Positions 35,813 through 47,530 are shown, numbered from the stretch's first letter. The stretch: DNA of 64,000 nucleotides from Chimonanthus salicifolius (GCA_013350335.1 CM023540.1:26763175-26827174); one strand, 5' to 3'. Translations and numbers: made by a program. The notes: generated from the letters alone by a model not told the origin.

Positions 35813-36136
35813 CTATCGAAACGTTATTTTCCTCCTTCCCATTGATAAGACTTTCTTTCCAAGCTTGGCTACTCCTTTATCACAATTCACAAAACCCAGT
35901 TGTCCCACACAATTTACCTCAATATGAGATCGAAATCCATCACGAGAATCTTGAGCAATGATGTGAAAACCAAACAGAGAAACAAAGCTTCCATCTACTC
36001 TGGCCTGCAAGAAACCAGGGCTATTAATGAAAGACTGTTGCATGGAATTATCAAGCTTCATTTCTCTTTCTCACTGTTTGGATTGTCAAAAGGAAGAGTC
36101 GCTTTCACTCAAGACTCCAAGTCCAAGAGGGTGTAA
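35813..36136 (-). other. unassigned gene-like island
   Basis: A minus frame (36061-35813) reads ARVDGSFVSLFGFHIIAQDS followed by RDGFRSHIEVNC, with higher GC than the flanks, while the plus frame in the same place is also open. I do not recognise a family. It may be an isolated exon copy or chance. Confidence 0.2.
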
Positions 36137-37270
36137 AGAGTCAGTCCCTTTCAGTGGTGGGAGAGAGGTTTATTGCTCTGGGTGCTTTGTGGGCTTTTTC
36201 TGCTGAAAATCATACAAGGAAGTATCAGCTTTATTTGAGAGTTTAGGAAGCACAACTCGATTGCTTGGCCAGGATATGGATGTGATAAAAGATGTTGGAG
36301 AGTGCAGTGCAGTGGCGTGCATTGCAAACAGACACAACAAATGAGATCGTGATAGATACGTAGCTAATAAAAGAATTTGTTATCTTAATTAGATCAATCA
36401 AGTCATATTTTTGAAGATTGAAAAGTTTAAAAATTAAAAAATAATTTAAACTGATAAAATTTTGAAGACTTTAAAAAACATGACTAATTAATTTAATTAA
36501 AGTGACATATAAACACCTTCTTAACGGATTCATCAATACTCCATTTGATGAACTGCACACCGAGGTCATTATCCTTTGAATGAAATTCCTTTTACTTTGA
36601 CTTTTGAGCAAGATTTATTTACAAAATTGTATTTTGGGATTAAATTGAGTTCGACAGGGGACTCCTCAAGATTTATTTAGGTGGGCCAAAATGACTGATC
36701 TGATCTATCTTACTTAATGTGTAGTTGTACTGTTTAGAGAAAAGCCTGGCCAACCACAGAGGACCTCACATGAAGAAATTGATATAGCAGTAAGTGAAAC
36801 AGACTGCAGCCAAATATAAAAGGAAAGTCCAACTCTCAAAAACTAAAAATCAATATATCCATAATTTTTTGTGAAAACTGGGAAAACTCATCAACAAAAA
36901 TAGGAAAGAAACAATGGATACATTAAAAAGTAAGTAAAAGATTAGAAACAGTTTTGGCCTCAATATTGGCGATTGAAAACAATTTGTCAAATCCAAACTT
37001 AAAGGTCAACCCTAGATTGATGGTAAAATATTTATAGTTTTTTTTTTTTCTCTTAATCGATTTCATAAGAGAAAATTCCCTCTGGCTCAATACGAGAATA
37101 GATTTATACTTGCCTTGGTTGTACGCACCTCAGTACAATCAAAACATTTGTTATAATTTAGTGATACATGTCCAGCTCCCATAAACTATATCATTTAAAT
37201 TATAATTATCAGATCTATTTAAATAAAAAAATATTTAGAAGCTTTCATTTTACTTTTATATAAAATTATA

Positions 37271-37446
37271 GAAATGAATCACCTGGTTGCTTCCCGCTTT
37301 AGGATGTGTAAGGTTATGAGTTTGAACCCACATAGTCTAATCTTGATGTGTCTTGAAAGTAGTGAGTTTATTTGTGAAAATTTTAATAGACCTATGTGTA
37401 AGATTTTTCACATTTAAATTTTTTTAAAAAAATAATTGAAATGAAT
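37271..37446 (+). mobile_element. tRNA-derived SINE with 9-bp target-site duplication
   Basis: The body (37280-37437) opens CACCTGGTTGCTTCCCGC and carries a B-box-like GAGTTTGAACCCAC, then ends in an A/T-rich tail TTTTTTTAAAAAAATAATT. GAAATGAAT flanks it exactly at 37271-37279 and 37438-37446. The 158-bp size and pol III-like boxes support a SINE; sequence differs from the other families in the window. Confidence 0.65.
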
Positions 37447-38503
37447 GGCTGACTTAGGACACAGATTTCAAAGTAAACATAAAAATATCTTGACTGGATG
37501 GAGGTTGAAGAGTACTGAATGGTTGTCCCTCAGATCTACCAGCCCAAAGCAGAAAATGAAAGAAAGAAATACAAAGATACCCTACACAAGTTTAAAGGAC
37601 ACTGGTATTAAGTAGCTGTGCCTGTCCCTCATGCATTCATTTGATGATTGGTTTGCTAAAGCTGTGAAAGGCCGCAGCGATTGTACTACTCAACCCCTCC
37701 AAAGCCTTACACACAATAAATGCCCTAAATCCATCCCTAAAAGTGTTCTACACTAACAGATGCCATACTAGAATCGTGCATTTTTATTCATAATTAGAAA
37801 AAAATAATAAACAAAAAAAAAAAAAAAATGAAGAATCTATTGCTATCTTATCCATATCCAACTAACTGCTTTCTTCCAAACACTCCTCTTCTTTTACATG
37901 TGTTGGTGGGCCATGCATTTCCTAGGATAATTTTATTTTAAAGAAACATCATCAATCTAATCTATTTATATTTAAATCTAGAATTTGGATTATAGATTCA
38001 AAGTTTCAAACACATATTTTCATATGATTAAATAGATATATTTTTAGAATTTAAAATATTGCCACCGACGACGACCTGAAGACATTCAGTGTCAGCCCCT
38101 AAAATTTAAGTCTAAGCTCATCCTTTGAAATTAATAATGCTGACTCACAGACTTCAGTTATTACTACTACTGTTATTACTATTTTGAAGTAATATAAATA
38201 ATAATTGCTGTGATATTAAAACTGCTACGTCATTGAAGAGTTTGTTGGGCCTAATTGGACTGTGTTGTATCTGGTTTACAAACTTCAAACGGGAGCTCAA
38301 TTTCAATCTTATCAGTAAATAAGTTGAGGTTTAGGCCTACCTGTACCCCTAAATGTTCAATATATCCTTCCAAGCTCTGCCCAAAGCAGCTAGATCCAGA
38401 CATCCTGATCGACTCAAATACTTATAATTAATTTAGGGTAGTGATTCTCTCACGGAAGATTTGTGTAATTAGACACGAGTTTTAGTTTATTGTCAATTTC
38501 TAT

Positions 38504-38760
38504 CATTCATATGAATAGTCAAATCGACTCACCAACCATTCATATGAATAATAAAATCAGCTCGTAGAAATTTTAGCTTTATCGGCTCTCTAAATTTATC
38601 CCTTCGCATGAACAATAAAATTGGATAGCCTGAAATTCGTATGAATAGTAAATCGGCTCATCGAAATTTGCACGAGCAATAAATCGACAAACTGAAATTC
38701 GCTATGAATAATAAATCAGCTAGTCAAAATTCGTATGAACTGGTAAATCGATTCACTGAA
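38504..38760. repeat. degenerate minisatellite, about 31-bp units
   Basis: Around eight units of the form ATTCGTATGAATAATAAATC followed by GGCTCACTGAA recur across 257 bp, strongly diverged between copies, with one longer irregular spacer near 38575-38605. No open frame runs through it. Confidence 0.75.
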
Positions 38761-41112
38761 ATTTTACTGTTCATATAAAGTGTCTGATTTTACTGTTCAT
38801 TTGAAAGTTAAAATAAAAATACACTAAAATTCATGTTCAATTATACAAAGTATTCATAGAAGGATCACTATCTCTAATTTATCTTGACTAAAGATATATG
38901 TAAGAAAAGTTATAAAATAATTTTAACATGTTAAATTTAATATAGAATGAGCTCCACGTACAATGGCTGTGTCCGCGCGCCATTTGTTGGCCCGTGACGT
39001 GTATCTTTCTTTTACCGTATGGCGGAGAGAGAGAAGGCTGAACTTCCCCCTCCGTCGCTATTAGCCGCTGCTAATCTTCATCTTCCACATTGATTTTTGA
39101 ACGTTTCTTTTAGGAAAGATTTGTCTTCCAATGGCCTAACAAGGCTTCTGCTGCTTCACCACCGCTTTATTTAATTAGAGGTTTCGTCTTTGTACAGTCC
39201 AATCAGTGCATTGATGGGATGGGATGGGATGGGATGGAAAAAGAGAAAGGTTGGCTTTTGATTGCTGGATGGGTGTTGGCTGCTTTGCGTCGCATCGATT
39301 TCACAACTCTGAGCTTTTGAGGGAAAAAAAGCAGAGATATGGCCGCAATGGTGAAAAAGAGAGCTGTCCTTGCAGCCATCCGCATGTTCAGATTTGATTG
39401 ATCATCGGATCCACTTCTGTTTCATTCTCCCTCCCTCCCTCCCTCCTCTTTACTCCAATCAAAGCGACCGTCGATCCTTCAACCTCTGCATTTCTCCATC
39501 CCATTGTGTTGACGACAACTGCATCAGGTCATGTCATGTCATGTCTTCTTAATAGGATAAACAATCAAATCAGTGATCGACTGTCTTTAAATTTTTTCTT
39601 TAATTGACTTGAAAGGGGGAGTATGTGGAAGAAAAGACTAAATTTAAATGAATTTAGACTCATTTTTGGAAGGAAATAAATTTAATCCAATCCATACTTA
39701 TAAATTAAGTATATAAAGTGGTCCGTCAAAATTGCTCATTAATCAAACTCAAAATTCATTTTATAAAATAGATATTTTGACAATCAGATCAACTTTAGAA
39801 TTCAACACTTTCATTATAAGATTATCTTCTTTCAAATGAAATAGAAAATACAATTTTTTTTCTATTTTAATTTTTTTTTATATTCAAGTTCTTCATTTTT
39901 TTTTAATTTACATATGAGAAACTCAAGAAAAAATTTTCACGGATGATATCCACTGCTCTTTAGACACACTAAGTGAGATTATAGAGGCTCAAACTTGATA
40001 TTAGGTGACGCCATTGTATTTCATTTTCCTTTTATAACATTATAACATGAAGATATACTAATTAGATAATACATGATGTCTTTAAAAATCAATTACAAAG
40101 TTAAATCATCTTTGACTTATGTATTATGAAAGTAAATACTCATTAATATAATTTGTAGAACACATAAAAATTTAGTTTGTGAATGTAACTATGATTGTTT
40201 TGGTGACAGCTCCTCCGAATCCACTATGATGGAAACTTACATAGCTCATGTCTTTGGTGCAAGCCTAATTAATTGTACCTCAAGAGTGGCCCAACAATCG
40301 ATGAGGTGGTGAAGTCCACTTCAGCCATAATGAACTACTCAATTAATGAAGTACTTCTCAATTTGAAGCATGGACATAATGGTCACATCTAATTGTGCAT
40401 GCTGACAATTATTTCAAAATGATTATTAAATTAAATTGACAAGTAGCTCATTTACAACTGACAAAATAGTCTCAACACATCAGTACATAATGCTATAGAA
40501 ATAAGTAAAATGGCCCCCCCTGTACTTGAGTAATTCTCTAAGCACTTAATACTATTCCGGCTTCCTCTGCCAATGTATTTTATATTTTTATCTTTCCCTT
40601 GGTAGCAATTCGATTCACATTTTCTCCTATTTTCAGTGAAACAATGTCTCCAAATATATACACTTTTGATATTTGATAGTAAACTTGATGAATGCAAAAG
40701 GGAGGCAGAAGGAACTTTTATCTTTGATCATGCTCCCAGTTCTATAGATGTGGGCCCATTTAGATGGAAGAAACTATTGTCTTACTACCATTTTTGTAGA
40801 ATTTGTATTATTTGTTGGAAATCTACCAATTTAGGAGATCTTGATTCTTGAATGTACTCTCACCAGGACTGTCAATGGTGTGGCTTAAATTTGTTGAAGC
40901 CCAGATTTTGAATTGATTAACAGATGGGCTGGATCAACATTCCAACAATCCTCAGTCTGGGTCCTGCTGATTAGTACTCACTTATCCATCAAAGGCAGTG
41001 CTGTCAAATTGTTAAGAAGAGTGACTTTCATAACCTAGTTAATTGTTCAATTCATTGAAAAACACAAATAGTTAGACTCACATGTCAGTAATCATAGATG
41101 AACTTAAGCTCT

Positions 41113-41256
41113 AAACCTAGATAAACCCACACAGGTATAGCTCAACTGGTAATCTCCTGCTTCAGGAAATGGGAGATGTCAAGTTTGAGCTCCCATGATC
41201 TCACCTGGTGTCTGTGATTTCTCCTTGCGTAAATTCAGAAAAACCTAGATAAACCC
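41113..41256 (+). mobile_element. short tRNA-derived SINE with 16-bp target-site duplication
   Basis: The body (41129-41240, 112 bp) contains a near-perfect tRNA A-box TATAGCTCAACTGGTAA and a B-box-like AAGTTTGAGCTCC 40 bases later. AAACCTAGATAAACCC flanks it exactly at 41113-41128 and 41241-41256. The long perfect duplication points to a fairly recent LINE-machinery-driven insertion. The element has no long A tail (ends ATTCAGAA). Confidence 0.8.
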
Positions 41257-41642
41257 TAACTCTAAAACCAACAGAATCTATTGATTAAATATTCAGCACA
41301 AACTGAAATCCTAATCTAACCTGAATTCTACATTATTCACAACGGGCAAAGAGATGAAGGAAGAAGTGGAGTTTGATAATTATTGGACCTTAGGATTCCA
41401 TTATTTTCTGCCTAAAGAGTTTTTCTTGTATTTGTTGTGTTTATGCAATAAATGATACCAATCTTCCCGAAAAGAAAAAGAAAAATGGTGAGTAGGTTTG
41501 AGATTTTTCTGGTTTCATTGGCCTCTAGTGAACTCCTTTTACAGAGAAGTTATTGGCTCGAGTCCTTTTCTGTCCTTCCTAATCCAACCTTTTACAGAGA
41601 AAAAGCATAACATATTAATAGAACAGTTTTTATATCATGGCA

Positions 41643-41729
<87 letters not shown>

Positions 41730-43727
41730 TATAAGAAATAATAAAGAAACCACTAATTTAGAGTTCTTTATTTTTAAAAACATCGGTGTCCCTATTACTT
41801 CTCAACGTATAGAAGCACCTGAGACAATTACATGCTGTAAACTTTTGTAGACTTTTCTTTACACTCTCCCATTCTCACCAAAAGGACAATGAATTAAGTT
41901 CTTCATGTTCTCTACAGTCCATTATCAATAGAAAAAACCAGCCGATGCACATCGGATGATATGGGCATATCATCTAATATGTATCATCGCAGCAATTTAT
42001 AGCCGATAGACATTCTCTTTCCTATATTTTTTTAAAATTCCTTTTTAAAAAAAGAAAAATATGAGAAAATAGGGAAAAATGAAAAACCTAGTGTGAGTAT
42101 ATTTTTTTTGTTAAAAAGAAATAATTTTTATAGAGTATTAGACATTTGAGAGTCAAAATTTCGATATGAATAAAGTATATCATAAAATTTTGAAAATATC
42201 TTAAAAGTTTGAAAAATGTGTATAAATTTTAAAAAATAGGAAACCAGTATGAGGAAATGTCTAATATGAAATTTATATTTTCTTTTATCCCATAGTGGCA
42301 TGTATCTTCTATTTCAATTCATAATTTTTTTTTTTTCGTAAAAAAGTCTAAATTTCATAAACATATATCTATACAAGCATATATCTGTCCTACCAATTTA
42401 CATTTTTTTTTTTCATTTTAAGCATTTGTTTGCTTGTAGAAATGGGACTTAATTTTGAAACTCTTCCAACAACCTTGAAGGATTCATTAAATAATTATTT
42501 ATTATCATCTAATACCAAATCATCTTTAATACAAACTCAATGAATTTATGTGAAATTAGCTATCTACAAACATGCCTAAATTAATGAGATAAGTGACTTT
42601 GATGGTAATAATGAAATATATCTAAAATGCATTTTTATAATAAATTTTGGGCTATATGTATGTGAAATGTTGAATATTTCTAAAATTTAAATTGTTATAT
42701 ACTTTCTAAGAATTACCATTTGAAACAAGTCTTTTGATTCAAGATGTTCCTTGGTTTGTGACCCTTTCAAGTTTGGCCTTTACAACTCCATGAAAGAGTG
42801 CCACAAGGGATTTAAATATCCTCATAGAAACTTTATAAATTGATGTTTTTGAGTGGATTTTAAAATGAATTTTGAGTTTTCAATAAGATTTTTATAGTTT
42901 TGTCACTATTTTTCATGTATTTTTAAGGGTGATAATCAGAGGCAATCAAACCAATATTTCAATTTTTGAATACTACTGTGTAGCATAAAAATTTAGTCTG
43001 AAATTTAAAAATCTTGAAGAATGGTCAATTGGTCCAGTTGGTGTTTTTTTTTTTTCTTTTGAACTTTTAATAAATTTTCATCCAATTGAGCCAAGTCGAT
43101 TCATACCCTATTTCAATTCAATCACTATTGGTCCAAAATCGGTTTTTATTATTTAAACCCTTCTACTGTCACAGACTATCAGTGAACAGTTCAAAGAGTC
43201 CAATAGATCAAAATAGGAGTTTTAAAACAAACATCTCATAAAAGGGAAAAAAAAAATTCGTCAGTCGTTCTAGCCATTTGATATGGGACTATAAAATTTT
43301 CTCTTGATTTTCTCTCATTTAGTGATTTATATTTTATAAACATCCAACCAAGTTGGTTCTATAAATGCATAAGATAATCTATTTTTTGGAAAAAAAACAC
43401 ACTTACATGACGTAATTAAATTATAATTGAGCATGGCTCAATTTTAAATTACACGACATATAGTAGTTAAGACTAAAACTTTAACTACGATTTAATATTA
43501 TGATTGCCAATTTTTTAATTTTAGGTCCACTTGACAATGAATATTAGTAATTTTCAGATTTTTTTGAAATGTTGAAATTATTTAGTGACCAATATTGATC
43601 AAAATGAATGAAAAATTCAATCTATTTCAGTTGATATTTTGATCAAATTTACAAATTATGGTCCAATTTTTTTCTATTTCATAAAAATTGTATATCACCC
43701 AAAATGATTGATATTGTATATATTTTT
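41257..43727. other. AT-rich spacer
   Basis: No gene or recognisable mobile element apart from the (AT)n run at 41646-41726. Very AT-rich throughout. Confidence 0.5.
41646..41726. repeat. (AT)n microsatellite, about 40 units
   Basis: 81 bases of uninterrupted AT. It can extrude a cruciform and is probably length-variable between individuals. The Tyr-Ile runs in overlapping frames are artefacts of the repeat. Confidence 0.97.
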
Positions 43728-43905
43728 GTGACGGAAAACCCTCAAGACCCCACCTCGCTACGAGTATGAGGGCATTGTGTAAAACTCCAAATGTACGGAG
43801 TCCTTTGCAAGTCATAGGCATCAGGTGATTACAAGACTCAAATTTGAAAACTCTACTTCTTGAGTCAAAGTGTGTACCAATTGAACAATATGCTGCACAA
43901 TATTT
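43728..43905 (-). mobile_element. tRNA-derived SINE, same family as 12962-13125
   Basis: Minus strand: A-box-like GTTCAATTGGTA (43886-43875), B-box-like TTCAAATTTGAGTC (43847-43834), then GGAGTTTTACACAATGCCCT and GGTGGGGTCTTGAGGG shared with the copy near 13 kb. No clear target-site duplication, so it is probably old. Confidence 0.65.
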
Positions 43906-44236
43906 TAATCTAATATAACTATAAGATGCATATTCGTGATCTTATCAAATAAATGAAATAATTGACAAATTGTCAATTAAAAAGAAATTAGCCAAATAAA
44001 CATGTAGATCCATAAAATAAATAATTGATCTGAAACTAAATTTCAATTCTCTATTTCATCTGTCTTAAATGACTAAAGATATATATTATCTAGTAGTTAA
44101 AACAACAAAGATCTTACCTTAATTTGGTAGAGTTATTAAACAACATTGTTAAATGTTATATATCCAATTTTAAAATTGAGTTATACAAACTCAGACTAAG
44201 ATTTATTAGATTTCTTTTTTCAAAACTAAAATAATA

Positions 44237-44408
44237 AGTAGACCTTCATTGAGTTAACCTTTGCCTCTGCCTGTAGCACTTAGTCTATCAGAGTTTGAGA
44301 ATTGTTACAACAGTAGGATTCGAGTAGACCTTCATTGAGTTAACCTTAGCCTCTGCCTGTAGCACTTAGTCTATCAGAGTTTGAGAATTGTTACAACAGT
44401 AGGATTCG
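44237..44408. repeat. 86-bp tandem duplication
   Basis: 44237-44322 and 44323-44408 are direct copies differing at one position (TTAACCTTTGCC against TTAACCTTAGCC). They lie about 500 bases downstream of the JAGGED-like stop codon and abut a purine tract. Confidence 0.95.
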
Positions 44409-44409
44409 A

Positions 44410-44501
44410 ATGAGAGAGAAGAAGAAGCGGGAGAAGAAGAAGGAGAAGAAGGAGAAGGAGAAGAAGAAGAAGGAGGAGGAGAAGAAGAAGGAGGAGGAGG
44501 G
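44410..44501 (+). repeat. GAA/GAG purine tract
   Basis: About 90 bases composed almost wholly of GAA, GAG and AAG triplets, with one C. It is a homopurine-homopyrimidine stretch able to form triplex DNA. It lies in the 3' flank of the JAGGED-like gene. Confidence 0.9.
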
Positions 44502-44922
44502 TGAGTCCATCTTCCTTCTGGTCGGTGTCAGAAGTACTGGTGTTACTTTATAGGCCGCATGCATTGAGTAGCGGCCGTAAAGCCGTGATCTATACTTAGC
44601 CGTGAGGCTACCAAAACTCCTTTCAATGGCATTAATGGCTTTTTTTTAGCAAGAGAAGTTAAAAGCAATGAAATGGGTGGAAAGGAAAGGAACCCAGCTC
44701 TCATTCTCTATTCTCTAGGCCTTTACTTCTAATGCTCAAACATGAATTGAAAATTGCACTTCAGTCCAACAACTACAAAAGACATAGAACTCAAAGCAAA
44801 AGCAAAATGTCATTCCCATGCAAACCGTACTGAAAAATATAGAGAAATAAAAAAGGGTTTCTCCTTTGTCAGCCGTTTGGTTTAGCATTAATAATGGCTT
44901 GTCCCAAAACATTTACAAAATC

Positions 44923-47293
44923 TTAGAATTCATTCCGAAACCGATCAACTGAAGAAGGGTATAGATCCTGACCATTGGTGTAGCCACTATTCCAATTGAC
45001 TCCATCTGTGTGATTGCAGTGGATTACGTTTCCGGCCGGTGCCATTCCAGGAGCTCGGACGCCACCTTCGGTGGGATAGCTATGGTCGATGGGAGTTCCA
45101 ATGCAAGTGTAGTTGGATTCTGTGGGGTAATTTGGATTTGGTTGCCGATGTGAATTGAGGACATGGCCGACGAAGTAATCACTCATGGGAGGAGGTGGTG
45201 GTGGTGGCAGAGGGTATGGATGGGGCAAAGAAAGGTGCGGAGGGGATGAGTATGGGTATGGTTGGAGAGGCGTTGGTTGTGATAAAATGGAAGATGAAGA
45301 TGGTGAAGGAACCCTCGAGTAAACCGACCGAAAGGGAAGAGATGGATCTCCAATGCCACCTCTATGGTGGTAGCCTCCAGGAGGAATTGGTTGTATACTG
45401 CACCTGTTGGTTTTGAGAAAACTAAGAAACTAAGAAGAAGCGGTATGGAAAAGACACATTCTCCTATCCCACAAATCCAATAACCCACAATAATAATAAT
45501 GATTGAAGCAATCAAAGCACATACCACAAAAACACACCTAATTTAGGTGGAAAACACTTTCGATATGAAATAAATACGAACAACATGAAAAACAAGAATC
45601 AAGATTTTATAAGTTTAAGTCTTTTGAAATTAGGAACTTAACCAAGTCTTTTGGGCTAAGGTTTCATTATACATGAACCAACTAGGGTTGACTTGACGGT
45701 TAAAAACCCTAATAAACTGTGGGAGGTTCTGGGTTCAAATCCCACTCTCAACATATAAGAGTCACTTCTCCTAATTTTATTCGGTCTGTGAAGATAGAGA
45801 GGTTTGCACATGCCCCAAACACTTAATTAGAGTTCTCTAACAAGCATTGATACCTTAGAATTAAAAAAAAAAAGATTTCATTATACATGCATTAATAAGA
45901 AAGGTGTTGAAAATCGACATTTTCTGAGATCTTTCTCTTTTACCAATTCTATTTTGGGCCCCTTTTTCCTTTGAAGAGATCTTTACCAGCTACTCACTGG
46001 ATGTAACAAATGCAAAATCAAATTGCAAGCACCTTTGTTAAAAGAAAATTATACTTATAATCTCACTGTTTTCAAAGATACACCCTTTATTTCTACTTCC
46101 AAACTAGAACTGTACAAAATTGTATAGCCCAATTCCATAAATAGAAATTAAGTGCGTGTGTGTGAACTGCAAAACCAAGGATTTCTTTTTAATATTAAGA
46201 AATGTAAGGAGAGAGGAGAGAGAGAGAGAGCTTTCATTTCTTACCCTAGATGATGCCCTTGTGCCGTTAGGTTTTCATTGCCATACACCAGCTGTCGAGC
46301 ACGGTTTAGAGTCTCCGTTTCCCTCTCTGCCCAAAAAAAAATTCAAAACCCATGAAAAGCAATACGAAAATCATTCAGGAGGAGAAAGGGAAAATGATAT
46401 AAACTAGTCACACTAGTTACTAAAACAAATGGTCAGTTTGTTTGGAATTTTCAGCAAGCAACCACTAAAAAACATCAAATCAGTGATAATTTTCTAGAAT
46501 AGTGATTGGTGAGTTGGTATATGTTAGCACCAATCAGGACATGAAGATTTCACCCAAGGAAACCCGGTTTGGAATTAGGGCAAAGGAATTAGCTCTTCAC
46601 TACATATTTTTCCTGCCAAAAATGTGATCAGTATTCTCTTGCCTTGTCGATGGCGGTTCATGTGTCCACCAAGAGCTTGAGACTTGCAAAACTTGAGAGA
46701 GCAAAATCTACATTCATAGATCTTCCCGCATTCCTCTTTTCCCTCCTTCCCATTTTTCTTTTTTCTACACCCTGAAATAAACTTGAATGAGAGAGAAGGA
46801 GCTGAAAACCCTCGTCACTAAATCACATAAATGGGATTTGTTGCTCTGATTTAAGAAAATAATGGAAAACAGACAAGGATAGTTGGATCATCCCTGGTTA
46901 AGTGCAAGGATTGTTGGAATTTTTTTCTTTTTCCTTTAAAAAAAAAAAAAAAGATTTAGGTGTACTAATATGTGAGGCATGTGCAAACCTCCCTATCCAT
47001 AAACTGTATAAAATTATGAAGAGTAGCCATTTTGTGTTGAAAATGACTTGAACTCAAGACCTCTAACTTCTATTTATCAAATACTTACTATTGCTTGTGT
47101 CTGCAGAGTCTGCGGAGCCGGCGGCGGAGGAACTCTCCTCGAAGAGTTGTTTTCCCTCTCGAAATCGGTCACTGTATTCTTCGGGCAAGTTGTTGAGATC
47201 TAATGGGTTGCTTTCCGGCCTCCTGAAAACAAAGAAGACATCAAAGAGAGTTTTGTGAGGAAAGAAGAGAAAGGGAGGCGCAGGAGCTTACAT
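44923..47293 (-). CDS. JAG: JAGGED-like C2H2 zinc-finger transcription factor, five exons
   Basis: Matches the JAGGED/NUBBIN group: nuclear single C2H2 (EPF-type) factors that promote growth of leaf and floral-organ margins. Exons (minus strand): A and T of the start codon at 47293-47292, then 47222-47089, 46771-46643, 46326-46245 and 45403-44923, giving about 275 aa. Landmarks: RPESNPLDLNNLPEEY at the N-terminus (family DLNNLP motif); IYECRFCSLKFCKSQALGGH then MNRHRQ (zinc ligands C-x2-C...H-x3-H, with QALGGH); ETETLNRARQLVYGNENL; a Pro/Tyr-rich C-terminus (HPYPLPPPPPPP) ending SSVDRFRNEF. The start codon is split by a 69-nt intron, and intron 3 has donor GC (AAG|GCAAGA). Introns 2 and 4 hold SINEs. 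The 5' leader region has CT tracts at 47482-47530. Assignment to JAG rather than a close paralogue is not certain. Confidence 0.9.
45662..45889 (+). mobile_element. SINE in intron 4 of the JAGGED-like gene, 14-bp target-site duplication
   Basis: The body (45676-45875, 200 bp) contains a textbook B-box (GGGTTCAAATCCCAC), an A-box-like GTTGACTTGACGG about 40 bases before it, the family segment GATAGAGAGGTTTGCACATG, and a poly-A tail. TTTCATTATACATG flanks it exactly at 45662-45675 and 45876-45889. It lies antisense to the host gene, inside the intron between exons 4 and 5. Confidence 0.88.
46945..47085 (-). mobile_element. SINE copy in intron 2 of the JAGGED-like gene
   Basis: On the minus strand a B-box-like GAGTTCAAGTC is followed by GGATAGGGAGGTTTGCACATG, which matches the element at 45676-45875 (GATAGAGAGGTTTGCACATG). 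A T-rich end lies at 46938-46953. The A-box end is truncated close to the exon 2 splice donor. Here it is in the sense direction of the host gene. Confidence 0.65.
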
Positions 47294-47481
47294 GACACTT
47301 GTGGAGGGGAAGAAGCCAAGAAATGAAAATTGACAAGATAAGAATATAATCAGACGGTTGATAACAAGATGTAGAAAATTATAAGACTGCAGTTTGAGAC
47401 TGCAATATAAAGGCTAGAAAAGGGTGGGGATGTGAGCTTGAAAGTTCTCTATCAGTTTCTCTGCCTGGCCGTCACCAAACA

Positions 47482-47530
47482 TGTCCTCTCTCTCTCTCTC
47501 TCTCTCCCTCTTTCTCTCTCTCTCCCTCTC
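47482..47530 (-). repeat. CT-rich tract upstream of the JAGGED-like gene
   Basis: (CT)n interrupted by CCCT and TTT. On the gene's strand it reads as GA repeats about 190-240 bases upstream of the start. GA-rich elements near plant promoters can bind BBR/BPC (GAGA-binding) proteins; whether they act here is inference. Confidence 0.6.

Larger units (their letters stand above)
36137..41112. other. spacer with repeats, no gene recognised
   Basis: No protein family found. Contents: a SINE at 37271-37446, a minisatellite at 38504-38760, a GC-richer island at 38950-39550 including a (GATGG)n run at 39212-39236 and a short minus frame with a signal-like start (MRMAARTALFFTIAAISLLF), and AT-rich sequence to 41100. 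The island could be a promoter or leader of an unrecognised transcript. Confidence 0.45.

Noticed and set aside
41498..41783. Reading frames rich in Tyr-Ile on both strands
   Set aside because: Produced by the (AT)n microsatellite.
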